A DNA stretch of 64,000 bases. It comes from Aplectana chamaeleonis. Taxonomy: Eukaryota > Nematoda > Chromadorea > Rhabditida > Cosmocercidae. This document shows positions 1-9,394 of this stretch, in pieces. Location of the stretch: assembly GCA_029168955.1 (NCBI GenBank), contig JAPDOI010000440.1, forward strand, positions 139,001 to 203,000, read 5' to 3'. Every line of letters begins with the position of its first letter. Positions within the stretch are counted from its first letter, which is position 1. The position numbers were made by a program, and so were the translations under genes. The notes below the pieces were generated by a model. It did no database searches and was not told where the DNA came from. It saw only the letters and a program-made list of their open reading frames with translations.

Positions 1-100
1 GTAATTAATTACTTTCTCACTTTGGTTTGCCTGATGAACTTTGTTCGCCCATATTGACTCATGAATTTAATAATTTTAGTAAAGAAAATTTTGTAAGAAA

Positions 101-340
101 AAATTTGGTACTAAAAAAGTACGTCCCAAAGTGTTGCAAATGTTTTAAAAACCACTTGTGTATAAGTGGGAAATTATATTTCTAACCTCCACAACCACCT
201 GACTCGGACCACCTGAGAAAAATAATAATTTTTTTTTGGTAATAAAAAAGTAGGTACCAAAATGTTGCAAATAAGCCCAGAATCGTTTCTGTATAGGTGG
301 GAATTTAACTTTTTTTACTTATACCACCTCGGAACTTTTT
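101..340. repeat. Imperfect tandem duplication, about 131-bp unit
   Basis: Two diverged copies lie head to tail. Both begin with a TTGGTA(c/a)TAAAAAAGTA-like stretch (near 105 and 236), pass through a shared TGTTGCAAAT and a GTATA(a/g)GTGGGAA-type stretch, and end in a CACCTCGG-like segment. No coding capacity was recognised. The remaining DNA up to about 755 is AT-rich and shows nothing I can name. Confidence 0.45.
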
Positions 341-757
341 TCGACCTCATCCATATACTGTGGGGCCTCTCCGCATCAACCAATCGGCATGAAATTTTCT
401 GCGTTGTAGCACAGTTGTACAGTCCACCGTCTAGACCTAATAACAGTTCTCATTGTTTCGGTTCAAGTCAATTACACCAACTTCTCCTTCAAAGGGATGT
501 TGTGAAATTACACCATACGTCATTTATCCGCCGCCGAAAAAGCTCTCCTGCTTCACTTTCATCAATTAAACCTCTTCCATTTTCACGTCATCCGAGCCAT
601 TTGTTTATTTACTTGTATAAGATGTTTAAATATCTTTGCACAGGTTTCACTTAATATGTCATCATTTACAAACATTCATTTACCAACATTATTTATTACA
701 AGAAACAAAATTCACTAGAACACTTATTTAAGAATTGATCTGTCACGAAGTCTCATG

Positions 758-1010
758 TTTGTTCCGAAATGTTTATTACAAGAGTGCGAAAAATGAGGCT
801 CCAAAAGTTTCAAACGAATGCGAAAAACTCGTCGGCTAGCTTCCGGTGTTTAACACCTTCGTCAGACCTGAAATTGAAACATGTCAATAATAACCTCATG
901 ATGTTGAAACTACGTAGCCAACCGAACTGCTTCACGGTACAGTTGAACGGGCGGAACCCCTCTCTTAGAGCCACAACAATGTACAAGTATCCAAGCTAAC
1001 TGCGTGCTTA
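758..1010 (+). repeat. Left arm of a 3.3-kb inverted repeat (family A)
   Basis: This segment recurs in reverse complement at about 3816-4070 with only scattered differences, and a shorter relative forms the palindrome at 4283-4625. The short open frames on the two arms are near-identical translations of one another, which reflects the shared sequence and not a gene. The arm contains the core GTCAGACCTGAAA also seen in the small palindrome. The arms bracket the Penelope-like remnant and two smaller elements, so they may be the ends of one large non-autonomous element or two separate copies in opposite orientation. Confidence 0.6.
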
Positions 1011-1081
1011 AATAGCAGTTCCACTGATAGTGCATGATCTTACCGTAATCCCACAAGACGAACGCTATTACGGTACTGTAC

Positions 1082-2870
1082 TCAAGTAATTAGGTGCAGT
1101 GTATCATCTAATTCCTCTCTGCTGTTTATTCCAGGTGATAGACGCTTTATCTCGAGGGCTTCTAAGGCCCCGGTCAGAGTTGTTGCTATTTGCATCTGTA
1201 ACCCACCGACTTCCCCCAGCACCCCCCAACACCCACCCGGTCGATACGTATGATTAAAATGAAGGTGTGAGGTTGAGAAAATCACTCGATATATCCAACG
1301 AGATATGACGATGATTACATGGCCAATAGGATTGCACCTATTCAGAGAAATAGTGAAGGAGAGTATAGTGAAGAAACGGAGGTAGCAGTGTGGATAGCTT
1401 TCTAGTGATACGCAATGTTTTATCATTGGCCCGCCCACCCGGTGATTTTCTCATCCGCCGTCATCCACGTATAGCATGGATATCGACCGCGTCGGATACA
1501 CTGAGTGATTTTCTCAACTTCACTCCATCATTTTAATCATACGTATCGACCGGGTGGGTGTTGGGGGTGTTGAAGGGATAAACCGAGTGATTTTTCCAAC
1601 CTTAGCCCACCACATGGTTCATAAGTATCGACCGGGCTGGTGTCGGCGGGTGTTGGGTGGTGTTGTATGGATACACCGGGTGATTTTTGCATCCCATTTC
1701 CAATGCTTTCTGTGTGTATCGACCGGGCTGGATACGTCGGCTCATCTAACTATGACCGGGGCCTAATATTTTCCTCTCTACAGAATTTTCGATCGAACGG
1801 TGGAGAACTATAACCGTGAATGAAGGAGGTGCCTCTCGGGTATGCTTCAGTGTCCTATACTTTGAGAAACTCCTCAACGGATATGATGCCGGATTCGTGA
1901 GTGCTCTGCGGTGTTCATCTATGCGCTTGTGCAACGGTCTCATAGTTTCTCCAACGTATTTCTCTCCGCATCATTGACATTCTACAAGATAGACTGTTCC
2001 TTTCAATTGGCATAATTGGCTTTTGGTGCAGTAATCACAGGATGTGCGACCACATCTACTCTCGTAGACCCTGGACGATGTAAGCAGTTGTTTAAGATTC
2101 GGTGGTGGTCGGAAAATGAGTTTGACCGGTAGTGACAAATTCTTCACAACCGTATTTACTTCTCTAGCCACATTCTCGTTTGTATATGGCACTACCAAAG
2201 GAATGCCGTCTACTGTCGAATGTGGCTTCCACGCTCGTGGCCGTCTTGTTGTGTATCTATTTTCGCTAAGGATGTTTTCTACAATCGAATCAATGTCTTC
2301 GCACCGCCGGCTACAGACCTTGTTCTTAGTAGCCACGATGTTCTGAACTACGCTGGCTTTGACATAAAGTGGATGACAACTCCTTGAGTGCAGTAGCTTA
2401 TTTCGAGAAGCAGGCTTCTTGTACCACATTATTTCCTTTGTTCCTGAGTCGATCCTGACCTTAGTGTTTAGGAAGGGTAGAAACCCTTGAGCATTTGGTT
2501 GTTCGACAGTGAATTGTATATGTGGATCCTGTGCATTCAGTGAACGAAGCGTATCATTCAAGTCTGTCTGGGTGTTACCGATAACAAAGACATCATCTGG
2601 GTAACGTCTGTAGAATAGAATTCCAGTTGACAAGGATCTCTGCTCTATGTGGTCAAGAAAACAGATAGCCAATAACGGAGCTATCCGTGACCCCATGGCT
2701 AATCCACGGCGTTGTTTGTAGAAACGTTGGTCAGACTGGAATACATTACATGCAAGTGTTGCTTCAAGGAGATCCCGTATGTCAGTTTCGTCAAGTCCAA
2801 TGGTTCAAACTTTTCTTTCATGTCCTCTCCAAAGAGCAATCAGTGCATCCACGGCATCATGTATATCACT
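1082..2870 (-). pseudogene. Penelope-like retroelement remnant: reverse transcriptase plus GIY-YIG endonuclease
   Basis: Read on the minus strand, the fragment starts near 2870 in the middle of a reverse transcriptase. It shows a GLAMGSRIAPLLAICFLD block, then FYRRYPDDVFVI, which matches the catalytic Y-x-D-D box with proline in the variable position. After a linker containing SCDYC it enters VYLVEC and KYVGET, the GIY-YIG nuclease hallmark, and then a basic HKRIDEHRRAL segment. RT followed by GIY-YIG is the signature order of Penelope-like elements. It is broken: there is an in-frame TGA near 2808, another TGA at 1971-1973 between VECQ and CGEKYVGE, and a 598-bp element inserted at 1166-1763. 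The frame resumes beyond that insertion (EALEIKRLSPGINSREEL) to a stop at 1082-1084. The 5' part of the RT is missing; it abuts a short CTATCA repeat. Clearly non-functional. Confidence 0.8.
1166..1763. mobile_element. 598-bp non-autonomous DNA element, GGCCCCGGTCA ends, TAA target duplication
   Basis: The ends are GGCCCCGGTCAGAGTTG on the left and CTATGACCGGGGCC on the right, and TAA flanks both sides (1163-1165 and 1764-1766). Removing the element and one TAA restores the Penelope-like frame across the site (K-I-L then E-A-L-E), so the boundaries are exact. The interior is largely palindromic, with GTATCGACCGGGTGGGTG-type repeats. A second copy in the opposite orientation lies at 28401-29011. 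A 3-bp TNA duplication with GG-starting ends fits PIF/Harbinger-like miniature elements; that assignment is inferred. Confidence 0.8.
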
Positions 2871-2928
2871 ATCACTATCACTATCACTGGACAACTGCTA
2901 TCACTGGACAACTGCTATTTAAAGGCAT
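2866..2928. repeat. CTATCA simple repeat with GGACAACTG variant units
   Basis: A short run of CTATCA units is followed by two copies of CTATCACTGGACAACTG. It sits at the truncated 5' edge of the Penelope-like remnant, where short tandem repeats are commonly found at such elements. Confidence 0.6.
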
Positions 2929-3386
2929 CGTACGCGCAGAAAACCGTATATTATTTTTTCATGTTTTCGTGTAGCTTGGCCTCTCTAGTGAATGAAAATG
3001 TTGAAGGGGCCCATGAAAAACCTTCATTTGTAAAGAAAAGTCAATAGGAACACATTGTAAATACGAATTTGAAATTCGCGCCAAAATCCTTTTTGAAGTT
3101 TTTCTGCTTTTGGAAGCCTCGTCATTGTCATTTTCAGAGTTTTTCTGCATGTGGGGTTCGTGCCGTAACTATTTTTCATGTTGTCTTACGGTCGCCCCAA
3201 CATTCTAGGAAAAAGTAGATGCTAGATGACTGGTGAGAATTGGTGGGGGTTCATCTTTGACGCCTTGCAACCTCATTGCCCAACGTTTTTGACGCGCCAA
3301 AGTTCACCAGTGTGGTCTACCGGGCTCAATCATGAAATTGAGCTTGAAAAATGAAAACTGATTTCCAGAGCAAACGATGCCTTTAA

Positions 3387-3817
3387 AGGCACAGTCCAAC
3401 CTCAGGGATAAAATTTGATATTATAGTCCACCCACCGTGTATAGCAACCCTGCCAAGCGCGAGATCTCAATTCGATCAAATAAGTGTGAAACTACAGGGA
3501 AAAAGTCGGCCCCGCCCCCAGTACCCTAAAAGCATAATCAAGCGTTCCGCACCGGGTAGGGAACCAAATTCTCTGCAAACGGAAAAATTGGTTTGTGTAG
3601 CAATGCTCAAAGGCAAAATGTACAATAGCAGAGCTCTTGGTTCCCTTTCCGGGGCGGTATGCGCGGTTAGGCTTTTGGGGTAAAGTGGGCGGGGCCGACT
3701 TTTTCCCTGAATTTTCTCACTTATTTGATCGAATTGAGATCTCGCGCTTGGCAGGGTTGCTATACACGGCGGCTGGAATATAATATCAAAAATTACCCCT
3801 GAGCTTGGACTGTGGCT
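3387..3817. mobile_element. 431-bp palindromic TTAA-flanked miniature element (family P, copy 1)
   Basis: Left end AGGCACAGTCCAACCTC and right end GAGCTTGGACTGTGGCT are flanked by TTAA at 3383-3386 and 3818-3821. Arms of roughly 150 bp pair with each other; shared blocks include GCGAGATCTCAATTCGATCA and GGGCGGGGCCGAC. The element sits at a TTAA just inside the family A right arm, so it is younger than that arm. Copy 2 is at 33027-33458. TTAA duplication is typical of piggyBac-type transposition. Confidence 0.75.
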
Positions 3818-4070
3818 TTAAGCACGCAGTTACCTTGGATACTTGTACTTTGTTGTGGCTCTAAGTGAGGGGTTTCGCCCGTTCAACTGTACCGTGAAGC
3901 AGTTCGGTTGGCTACATAGTTTCAATATCGTGAGGTTATTATTGACATGTTTCAATTTCAGGTCTGACGAAGGTGTTAAGCACCGAAAGCTAGCTGACGA
4001 GTTTTTCGCATTCGTTTGAAACTTTTGGAGCCTCATTTCTCGCACTCCTGTAATAAACATTTAGAGAACA
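3816..4070 (-). repeat. Right arm of the family A inverted repeat
   Basis: Reverse complement of 758-1010 with few substitutions. Its inner end meets the TTAA of the family P element at 3818-3821, which corresponds to the TTAA near 1010 in the left arm. Confidence 0.6.
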
Positions 4071-4282
4071 CTTATTCATGGACATATATCAGTTAATTAT
4101 AAAAACCACAATTTAATAAACATGCCGCGCATGTTCGCTTTCAGCTCCTCCTTTATGTGATTAACTCCTGAAAGATTTATAGAATTTCAACATTTCAACC
4201 TCAAATGAATTATTAAAATTTTTATTACATCTCATTTCATTCTTATGATAATCAAAATTGATCTGTTGCGAAGCCTCATGGT

Positions 4283-4625
4283 GTTACAAAAAATTTATTG
4301 CGAAAGTGTTTGAAATGAGACTTCAAAACTCCAAACGACTGCGAAAATTGTTGGTTAGCTTTCGGTGCTTAGCACCTCCGTCAGACCTGAAAACAAACAT
4401 GTCAATTCCAAATTGCTGAAGCAGATATTACGCGATGTGTTAAACCAATGTCACCATGAGGTATAATTGGTTTGTCACATCGCGTAATATCTGCTTCAGC
4501 AATTTGGAATTGACATGTTTGTTTCAGGTCTGACGAAGGTGCTAAGCACCGAGAGCTAACCGACAATTTTCGCAGTCGTTTAGAGTTTTGGAGTCTCATT
4601 TCAAACACTTTCGCAATAAATTTCT
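4283..4625. mobile_element. Compact palindromic element related to family A
   Basis: Arms of about 155 bp (4283-4439 and 4476-4625) are close reverse complements. They are joined by a 36-nt loop that can itself pair through ACCAAT and ATTGGT. The arms share the CAGACCTGAAA core and the flanking CTTCAAAACTCC/GAGTTTTGGAGTC layout with the 758-1010 arm, so this is a shortened member of the same family. It would fold into a very long hairpin if transcribed. Confidence 0.7.
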
Positions 4626-4817
4626 TATGATAATAATAAGAGTGCTATTTTTCATGGGAAAACAAACGACGATGACCGAGGAGGGGGGGGGGGTGCCGGC
4701 CCAATTGCCAGTGTCGATTGAAAAGTCAGCCTCCTCCCCCCCTCCCCCCTCCCCAGATCACCGCAGCTCAGACCCCCCCCCCCACTGTGAGGTCTGACAC
4801 CTCGCGCCTTACCCTGG

Positions 4818-6716
4818 GGGTTGAATTCTTCAGCGCAACAAATATTGAAGAGTCAAGGGGAGGTCAGAAGAGACCAGTCCTCAACACACTCAGAGATGTC
4901 GACGATCAATAAGGCGTGTCGTCTAGCAGTCAGGGAATCCCTGAGAGAGTACCGAAAGAACCAACTTTTGTCGACCGTCACGCAGACACGTAGTCTCAAG
5001 CGCTGCCGCAGGGACATGACGGACTGACGTTTCATGACCACGTCCTTGGAGGATGAGAACGGAAGGCCTCCAACAGCAAGGGCGGACATTAAACGCATCT
5101 TGACGAATTTCTACACCGGTCTCTATCGCTCGTCGACTTCTGTTCTGAAATGCCCATCTCCTGCTGACGAGCCAGTGCCGCCGATCCTAACCTGTGAAGT
5201 CATGAAAGCTACAAAGTCGCTGAGGAAGGAAACTGCTTCTGTTCCCAATGGCATTTCAGCCGATATTTTGAGAGCAGGAGGTGCTGTGTACAAGTGCTAT
5301 GTACAAGTCACTGGCCGAACATTTCAACTAATCTTTCGAGGCTGGTGTCGTACCTGATCAGTGGAAAAGCTCCAGCACAGTTCTGATCTTCAAGAAGGGG
5401 GACAAAGAGGGTGTCGGAAACTATCGCCCTATCGCTCTGCTGCCAATTCCTTAAAAAGTCTTCACTAATATCATACTAAATCGTTTGGGGACCATCATAT
5501 ATTCTTACCAGCTAGGGAGCAAGCTGGATTTGGAAAGGGTTTCTGCTGTATGGACCATAATCACATCGTTTCCCTGCTGATCGAGCGATGTCGCAAATAC
5601 AAGCTGCTGCTGTGCTTAGCATCCATTGACTACAAGAAGGCATTCGACTCAGAGGATACTAATGCTGTTCTCAACGCGCTGTTACACTGGAGTCAATCCC
5701 TTATACTTTAACATACTGGAGTATGGCAACAATGGAACTTCAACAACGACACAGCTGTTCGAACGTAAGCTGCTCATCCCCATCGAGAAGGGTGTTTGAC
5801 AGGGCGACAGGATATCGCCGAAGCTCTTCACATCGGCTTTCCAACATGCAACGAGTAAGCTTGACTGGGACAACAGAGACCTGTTCATTGACGGGAATAA
5901 TCTGTCCGACCTGAGTTTTGCAGACGACATCGCGCTTATAAGCAAGAGTACGCAGGAACTGAATTTGATGTTAAATGAGCTGGACGAAGTGGGCAGTACC
6001 ATTGGTCTCCAGGTGAATATGCGGAAGACCCAGTTGATGGTCAACCAGTGCTGTGATGACGAACAGGTGCTTCTTAATGGGAACGTCGTGAACAAAGTGG
6101 ACAGCTACGTCTATCTAGGACGTGAGATGAACATGAAGAACGAACTCACGCACGAAATCGGGCGTCGAAGAAGGGCTGCGTGGGCTGGTATGGGTACGAT
6201 ACGAGACTTCGCTAGTGAGATACGTATTTTCATGCTGCGAGCTCAACTGTTCGACTCCACCGTGCTTCCCGTTTTGTGCTATGGCTGCGAGACCTGGCTC
6301 ACAACAAAGGAGTTTGTGTCGCTGCGGACTACGTACAGGGCGCTGAAAAGATGTTTCCAGAGTACAGGTCGGAGGATTTAAAGGCAGCAACGTCTGAGCA
6401 GTGAAAATCTCTGCAAAATGTCAGGACTCCGGGACCCGTTGATCCACATCGAATCCGCCAAGTACTGATGGGCAGGGAATGTCGTGCGCAGAACGGATGA
6501 CAGATGGAGGACCAGACTAACTCACTGGTACCCTAGAGATATCAAAAGAGCGCTTGGCCGACCAGCGACGCGTTGGGCCGATACGATCAGCAAGTCAGTC
6601 AAACAAAGAGGTTTACCGCTCTGGATGGCTGTTGCTGATTCCAGAGAAGAATGAAGCGAATGTGGTTCACATCGAGGAGATCACCGATGAGGATCGAAGG
6701 TGAGTACTGTGGGTTA
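4818..6716 (+). pseudogene. Degenerate RTE-type LINE reverse transcriptase, 5'-truncated
   Basis: Three-frame reading gives a continuous but broken non-LTR reverse transcriptase. It starts without the endonuclease domain, enters an RT with [15 protein letters not shown] near 5400, then AGFGKGFCCMDH near 5530 and IDYKKAFDS near 5630. The FADDIA box is visible near 5920, where an open frame of 138 residues (5965-6381) begins with the thumb region (GLQVNMRKTQLMVN, YVYLGREMNMKNE, YGCETWLTTKE). The 3' end carries ALGRPATRWADT near 6550. Several stops and frameshifts occur, for example after LLPIP near 5450 and after FQSTGRRI at 6379. The wording of these blocks matches endonuclease/reverse transcriptase copies abundant in hookworm genomes, as I recall them. 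No LTRs were seen. Confidence 0.85.
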
Positions 6717-6829
6717 AGGTAAATATAAAGCCATTTGGCTTAGCAACGCACTTCAGTATTCCAGAAGTTGATAAATGGACATGAAGTTCGAGTTCGACAC
6801 CCCAAATCACCCCTACAGAGAAGTCTTAA

Positions 6830-7315
6830 AGGCAGTGTTCACAATTGAAATCCCTTTTCTGTTTTTTTGCCTATCTTGAGAACGGTCCCAACCTGATTCC
6901 AATGATGTTTCTGGAATCGTACAAGACCTTCTGGGAACGGAGTTATGGTCCCTCAAAAATTGAGCTAGGGAAGCATGGTGGACGAATAGTCCGAGGCTCG
7001 TAACTTCCGTCTCTTGCAGCCAATGTATGCGAGCTAACCTGAGTAAAAAGAGAAGTTGAGAATTAAGGGAAGAACGGGTCTTTTGATCGGAAACCATCGC
7101 TCATCTCACGATCTCGAGTGTTCCATTGTTCACGTCGAAGGGCGGAAAGGGGTCGGACTTTCCAAAAGCGGCGGGGTTTGCTCACATTTCTAAGCAGTTT
7201 TGCGGCTCCTGGGTAGCTTTTCGTCCCGTTTCTTCGACGCTGTTCTACTTTTGAGAGCCACGAAAAGCGTTCGTCATTGAAAATTCGAGAATGAAGTTTA
7301 TGGTGAACAGTGCCT
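6830..7315. mobile_element. 486-bp TTAA-flanked element (family R, copy 1)
   Basis: Left end AGGCAGTGTTCACAATTG, right end TGGTGAACAGTGCCT, with TTAA at 6826-6829 and 7316-7319. The interior matches 62609-63098 in the opposite orientation and partly 18440-18765, including a TTGAGGGACCATAACTCCGT-like block in reverse. Confidence 0.75.
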
Positions 7316-8350
7316 TTAAGCTAGATTTGAGGCCCCAGTTAACATCGGCATGGATCCTAATGAGACTTTGCCTTCCCCACTGGAGGCTTGCGCAAGCACG
7401 GTGCACATATGTTATAGCATATAGCACCGAGTTTGCGCCAACTTTCAATAAAGAACGCAAAGTCTCACTAGGATCTATGCCGACGTTATACACCGACGGA
7501 ATGAAAGCATCTCGCAATGACACTACCGCAGCCAGGGCTGGGCACGCTTCCCAGATAGTCTTAGGATGTGCATATGGATCGCTGCAGAGAGTGCGAAGGG
7601 GGGAGGGGGGTGGGGGGGGGGTGCCTAAATGGGCCTGCTAGAGGGAAAAGAAAGTGCCTCTTTATCTGAATCGCCGGGAAACTTTCTACCCATCAGTATT
7701 ACGTCAGTCATCGCGAGAATTCTTAAAAACTGGTAAAAAAACGAATTGTGGCTCATCTTGAAAACAGCAATATTGTATCTGAAAACTAACATGATGTACA
7801 AAAGAAAAATCCACAGTCACATCCATGTTGCAATGTTGAATGTTATAACACCTAATAACAGCTTTAGTTTCTATTTTTGAGTTGCAGCAATATCACCACC
7901 GTGTTAAATGCTACAGAAAGCCTTTGTAGTCAATTTCACAACAACGTTTGCCGACAAAAGATAATGAAATAGAACACTTTCGAACAAAAGTAAGCTTTTT
8001 CGAGTTGAGCAAATGATTGTCTCAGATTTTTTCTGCTCAGCAGTATTTCATGTCTGTAGTCGAATGCGCGTAGGTAGATTAGGTATAACAGTTGAATTAT
8101 TTTCCGATATTCTTCCAAAAGATACCGATGTCGTTCTGGCTCTCTATCACCGAAAAAAAGTAAAGTTCATGCTCTCCATGCAAGCGTTCTTGCAAAGACG
8201 TACACTGATTATTTCCCCCACGATTCGTAGGAAAGTGCTCCAAAAATCTCGAAGCCCACATCGGGATAATCAAAGCTGGCAGCTCTCGAAAACCCTCTAG
8301 CCCTGACTACCGCCGAATATGGCGCTCCGTCGTCAACGGTATGAAGCCTT
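7316..8350. other. No recognisable gene
   Basis: A G-rich run near 7595-7622 and a small inverted segment around 7350-7490 are the only structure (ATCCTAATGAGACTTTGC reads back in reverse complement as GCAAAGTCTCACTAGGAT). The rest is AT-rich. I see no splice-supported coding sequence. Confidence 0.4.
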
Positions 8351-8364
8351 GCAACACCGTTCTG

Positions 8365-8510
8365 TAGCTTAGAGGCAGCGTTCGCGCGGAAAACCACGTT
8401 TGGTGGTTTCTTCTCAATCCAATCTTTTCACCAAGTGGAGATAGTTAGCGAAGCATGAGACCTCAATGTTGCGTATTAGTAATGCTATAGCCTCGTGAAA
8501 ATCGCTCCAT
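8365..8510. repeat. Dispersed repeat, also at 61742-61885
   Basis: GAGGCAGCGTTCGCGCGG through GAAAATCGCTCC(a/g)TGG is repeated at 61742-61885 with about one difference in ten. It begins like the AGGCAGTG end of the TTAA elements. Confidence 0.6.
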
Positions 8511-8514
8511 GGCG

Positions 8515-9045
8515 GCGGTCAACGACTGGAGTGTTATGCAACAGGAAGATACCCGATCGTCCAAAGTCGAAGATTTGCCGGCCTGTCACACTGTGTGCGG
8601 CAGAGTATTGGCCTGCCACGAAAAAGGTAGAGCGAAGGCTCGCTGTAGTGGAGACAAAACACAACGTTGAACAGCGGGTGCCACCTGCATGGCCCACGTC
8701 ACGAACGACGACATCTGGAAGCGTTTTGGTGTTGCTCCGATTGCAGAGAAACAGCGTCAGTCTTGATTGCGATGTTATGGACACGTTCTTCGCGCTGTAA
8801 GTGATACAGTTTGCTAGGCTGGGGTCAGCTCTGACGTGCATGAGAAAAGGCTCAAGGGACGGCCAGGGCAGCGGTAGCTTGGCATGCTTTACATCGATTT
8901 GAAAATAGTCGGCGTGCACCCTGACCAGGCGCATGATAGGGAAGAAGTGGCGCCAGCGCATAAGAAAAGCGAACCCCGCTATGAGGCGGGACAAACGCCG
9001 AAGAAAAAGAAGAGAGAAGAGAATCTGAATATTTTCTATCGATCC
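8515..9045 (+). pseudogene. 3' fragment of a second, different RTE-type LINE
   Basis: The long minus-strand frame here is a shadow. On the plus strand, shifting frames give RPKSKICRPVTLCAAEYWPA at 8541-8600, then a CMAHVTNDDIWKRFGVAPIA block near 8690-8750. After a stop come CYGHVLRA and KRLKGRPGQR, and then IDLKIVGVHPDQAHDR near 8890-8935. This order is the familiar C-terminal tail of LINE endonuclease/reverse transcriptases. At least three stops and one frameshift break it, and the RT core is absent, which is typical of 5' truncation in the opposite sense: only the 3' tail survives. A purine-rich tail (AAGAAAAAGAAGAGAGAAG) follows near 9000. Confidence 0.75.
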
Positions 9046-9394
9046 GTGCACATTTGGCCAACTTTTCTCAATGGCAGTAAGCCGTTTTCCCAAAAAATCG
9101 AGAGACTAAAACATCTATGAGCAGTGCACGCCGTGCTCTAATGTGGAGAAGGTATCTCCTATATCTACAGGACATGCTGAAGCTAACGGAATTGTGGGTA
9201 CCATGAAATTGGCCGGGGCCATTTTTTCTTCTCGGCATTTCGCTCTCATATTCTTTCAACATCTAGAAGGTTCAGGTACTTGCGCGATAGTACGCTCTGA
9301 AGCGGACAACCTTTGCTTTGAAATTTCCTCGAAGGAAAAGATCTTTGCCTTAAGTTGCGGAAATCAGTGGGGTGTTCTGATTACACTTTTTGAC

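Noticed and set aside
769..999. 76-residue frame also present at 3830-4060
   Set aside because: Identity between the two frames reflects inverted repeat arms; both arms and the nearby palindrome lack coding constraint.
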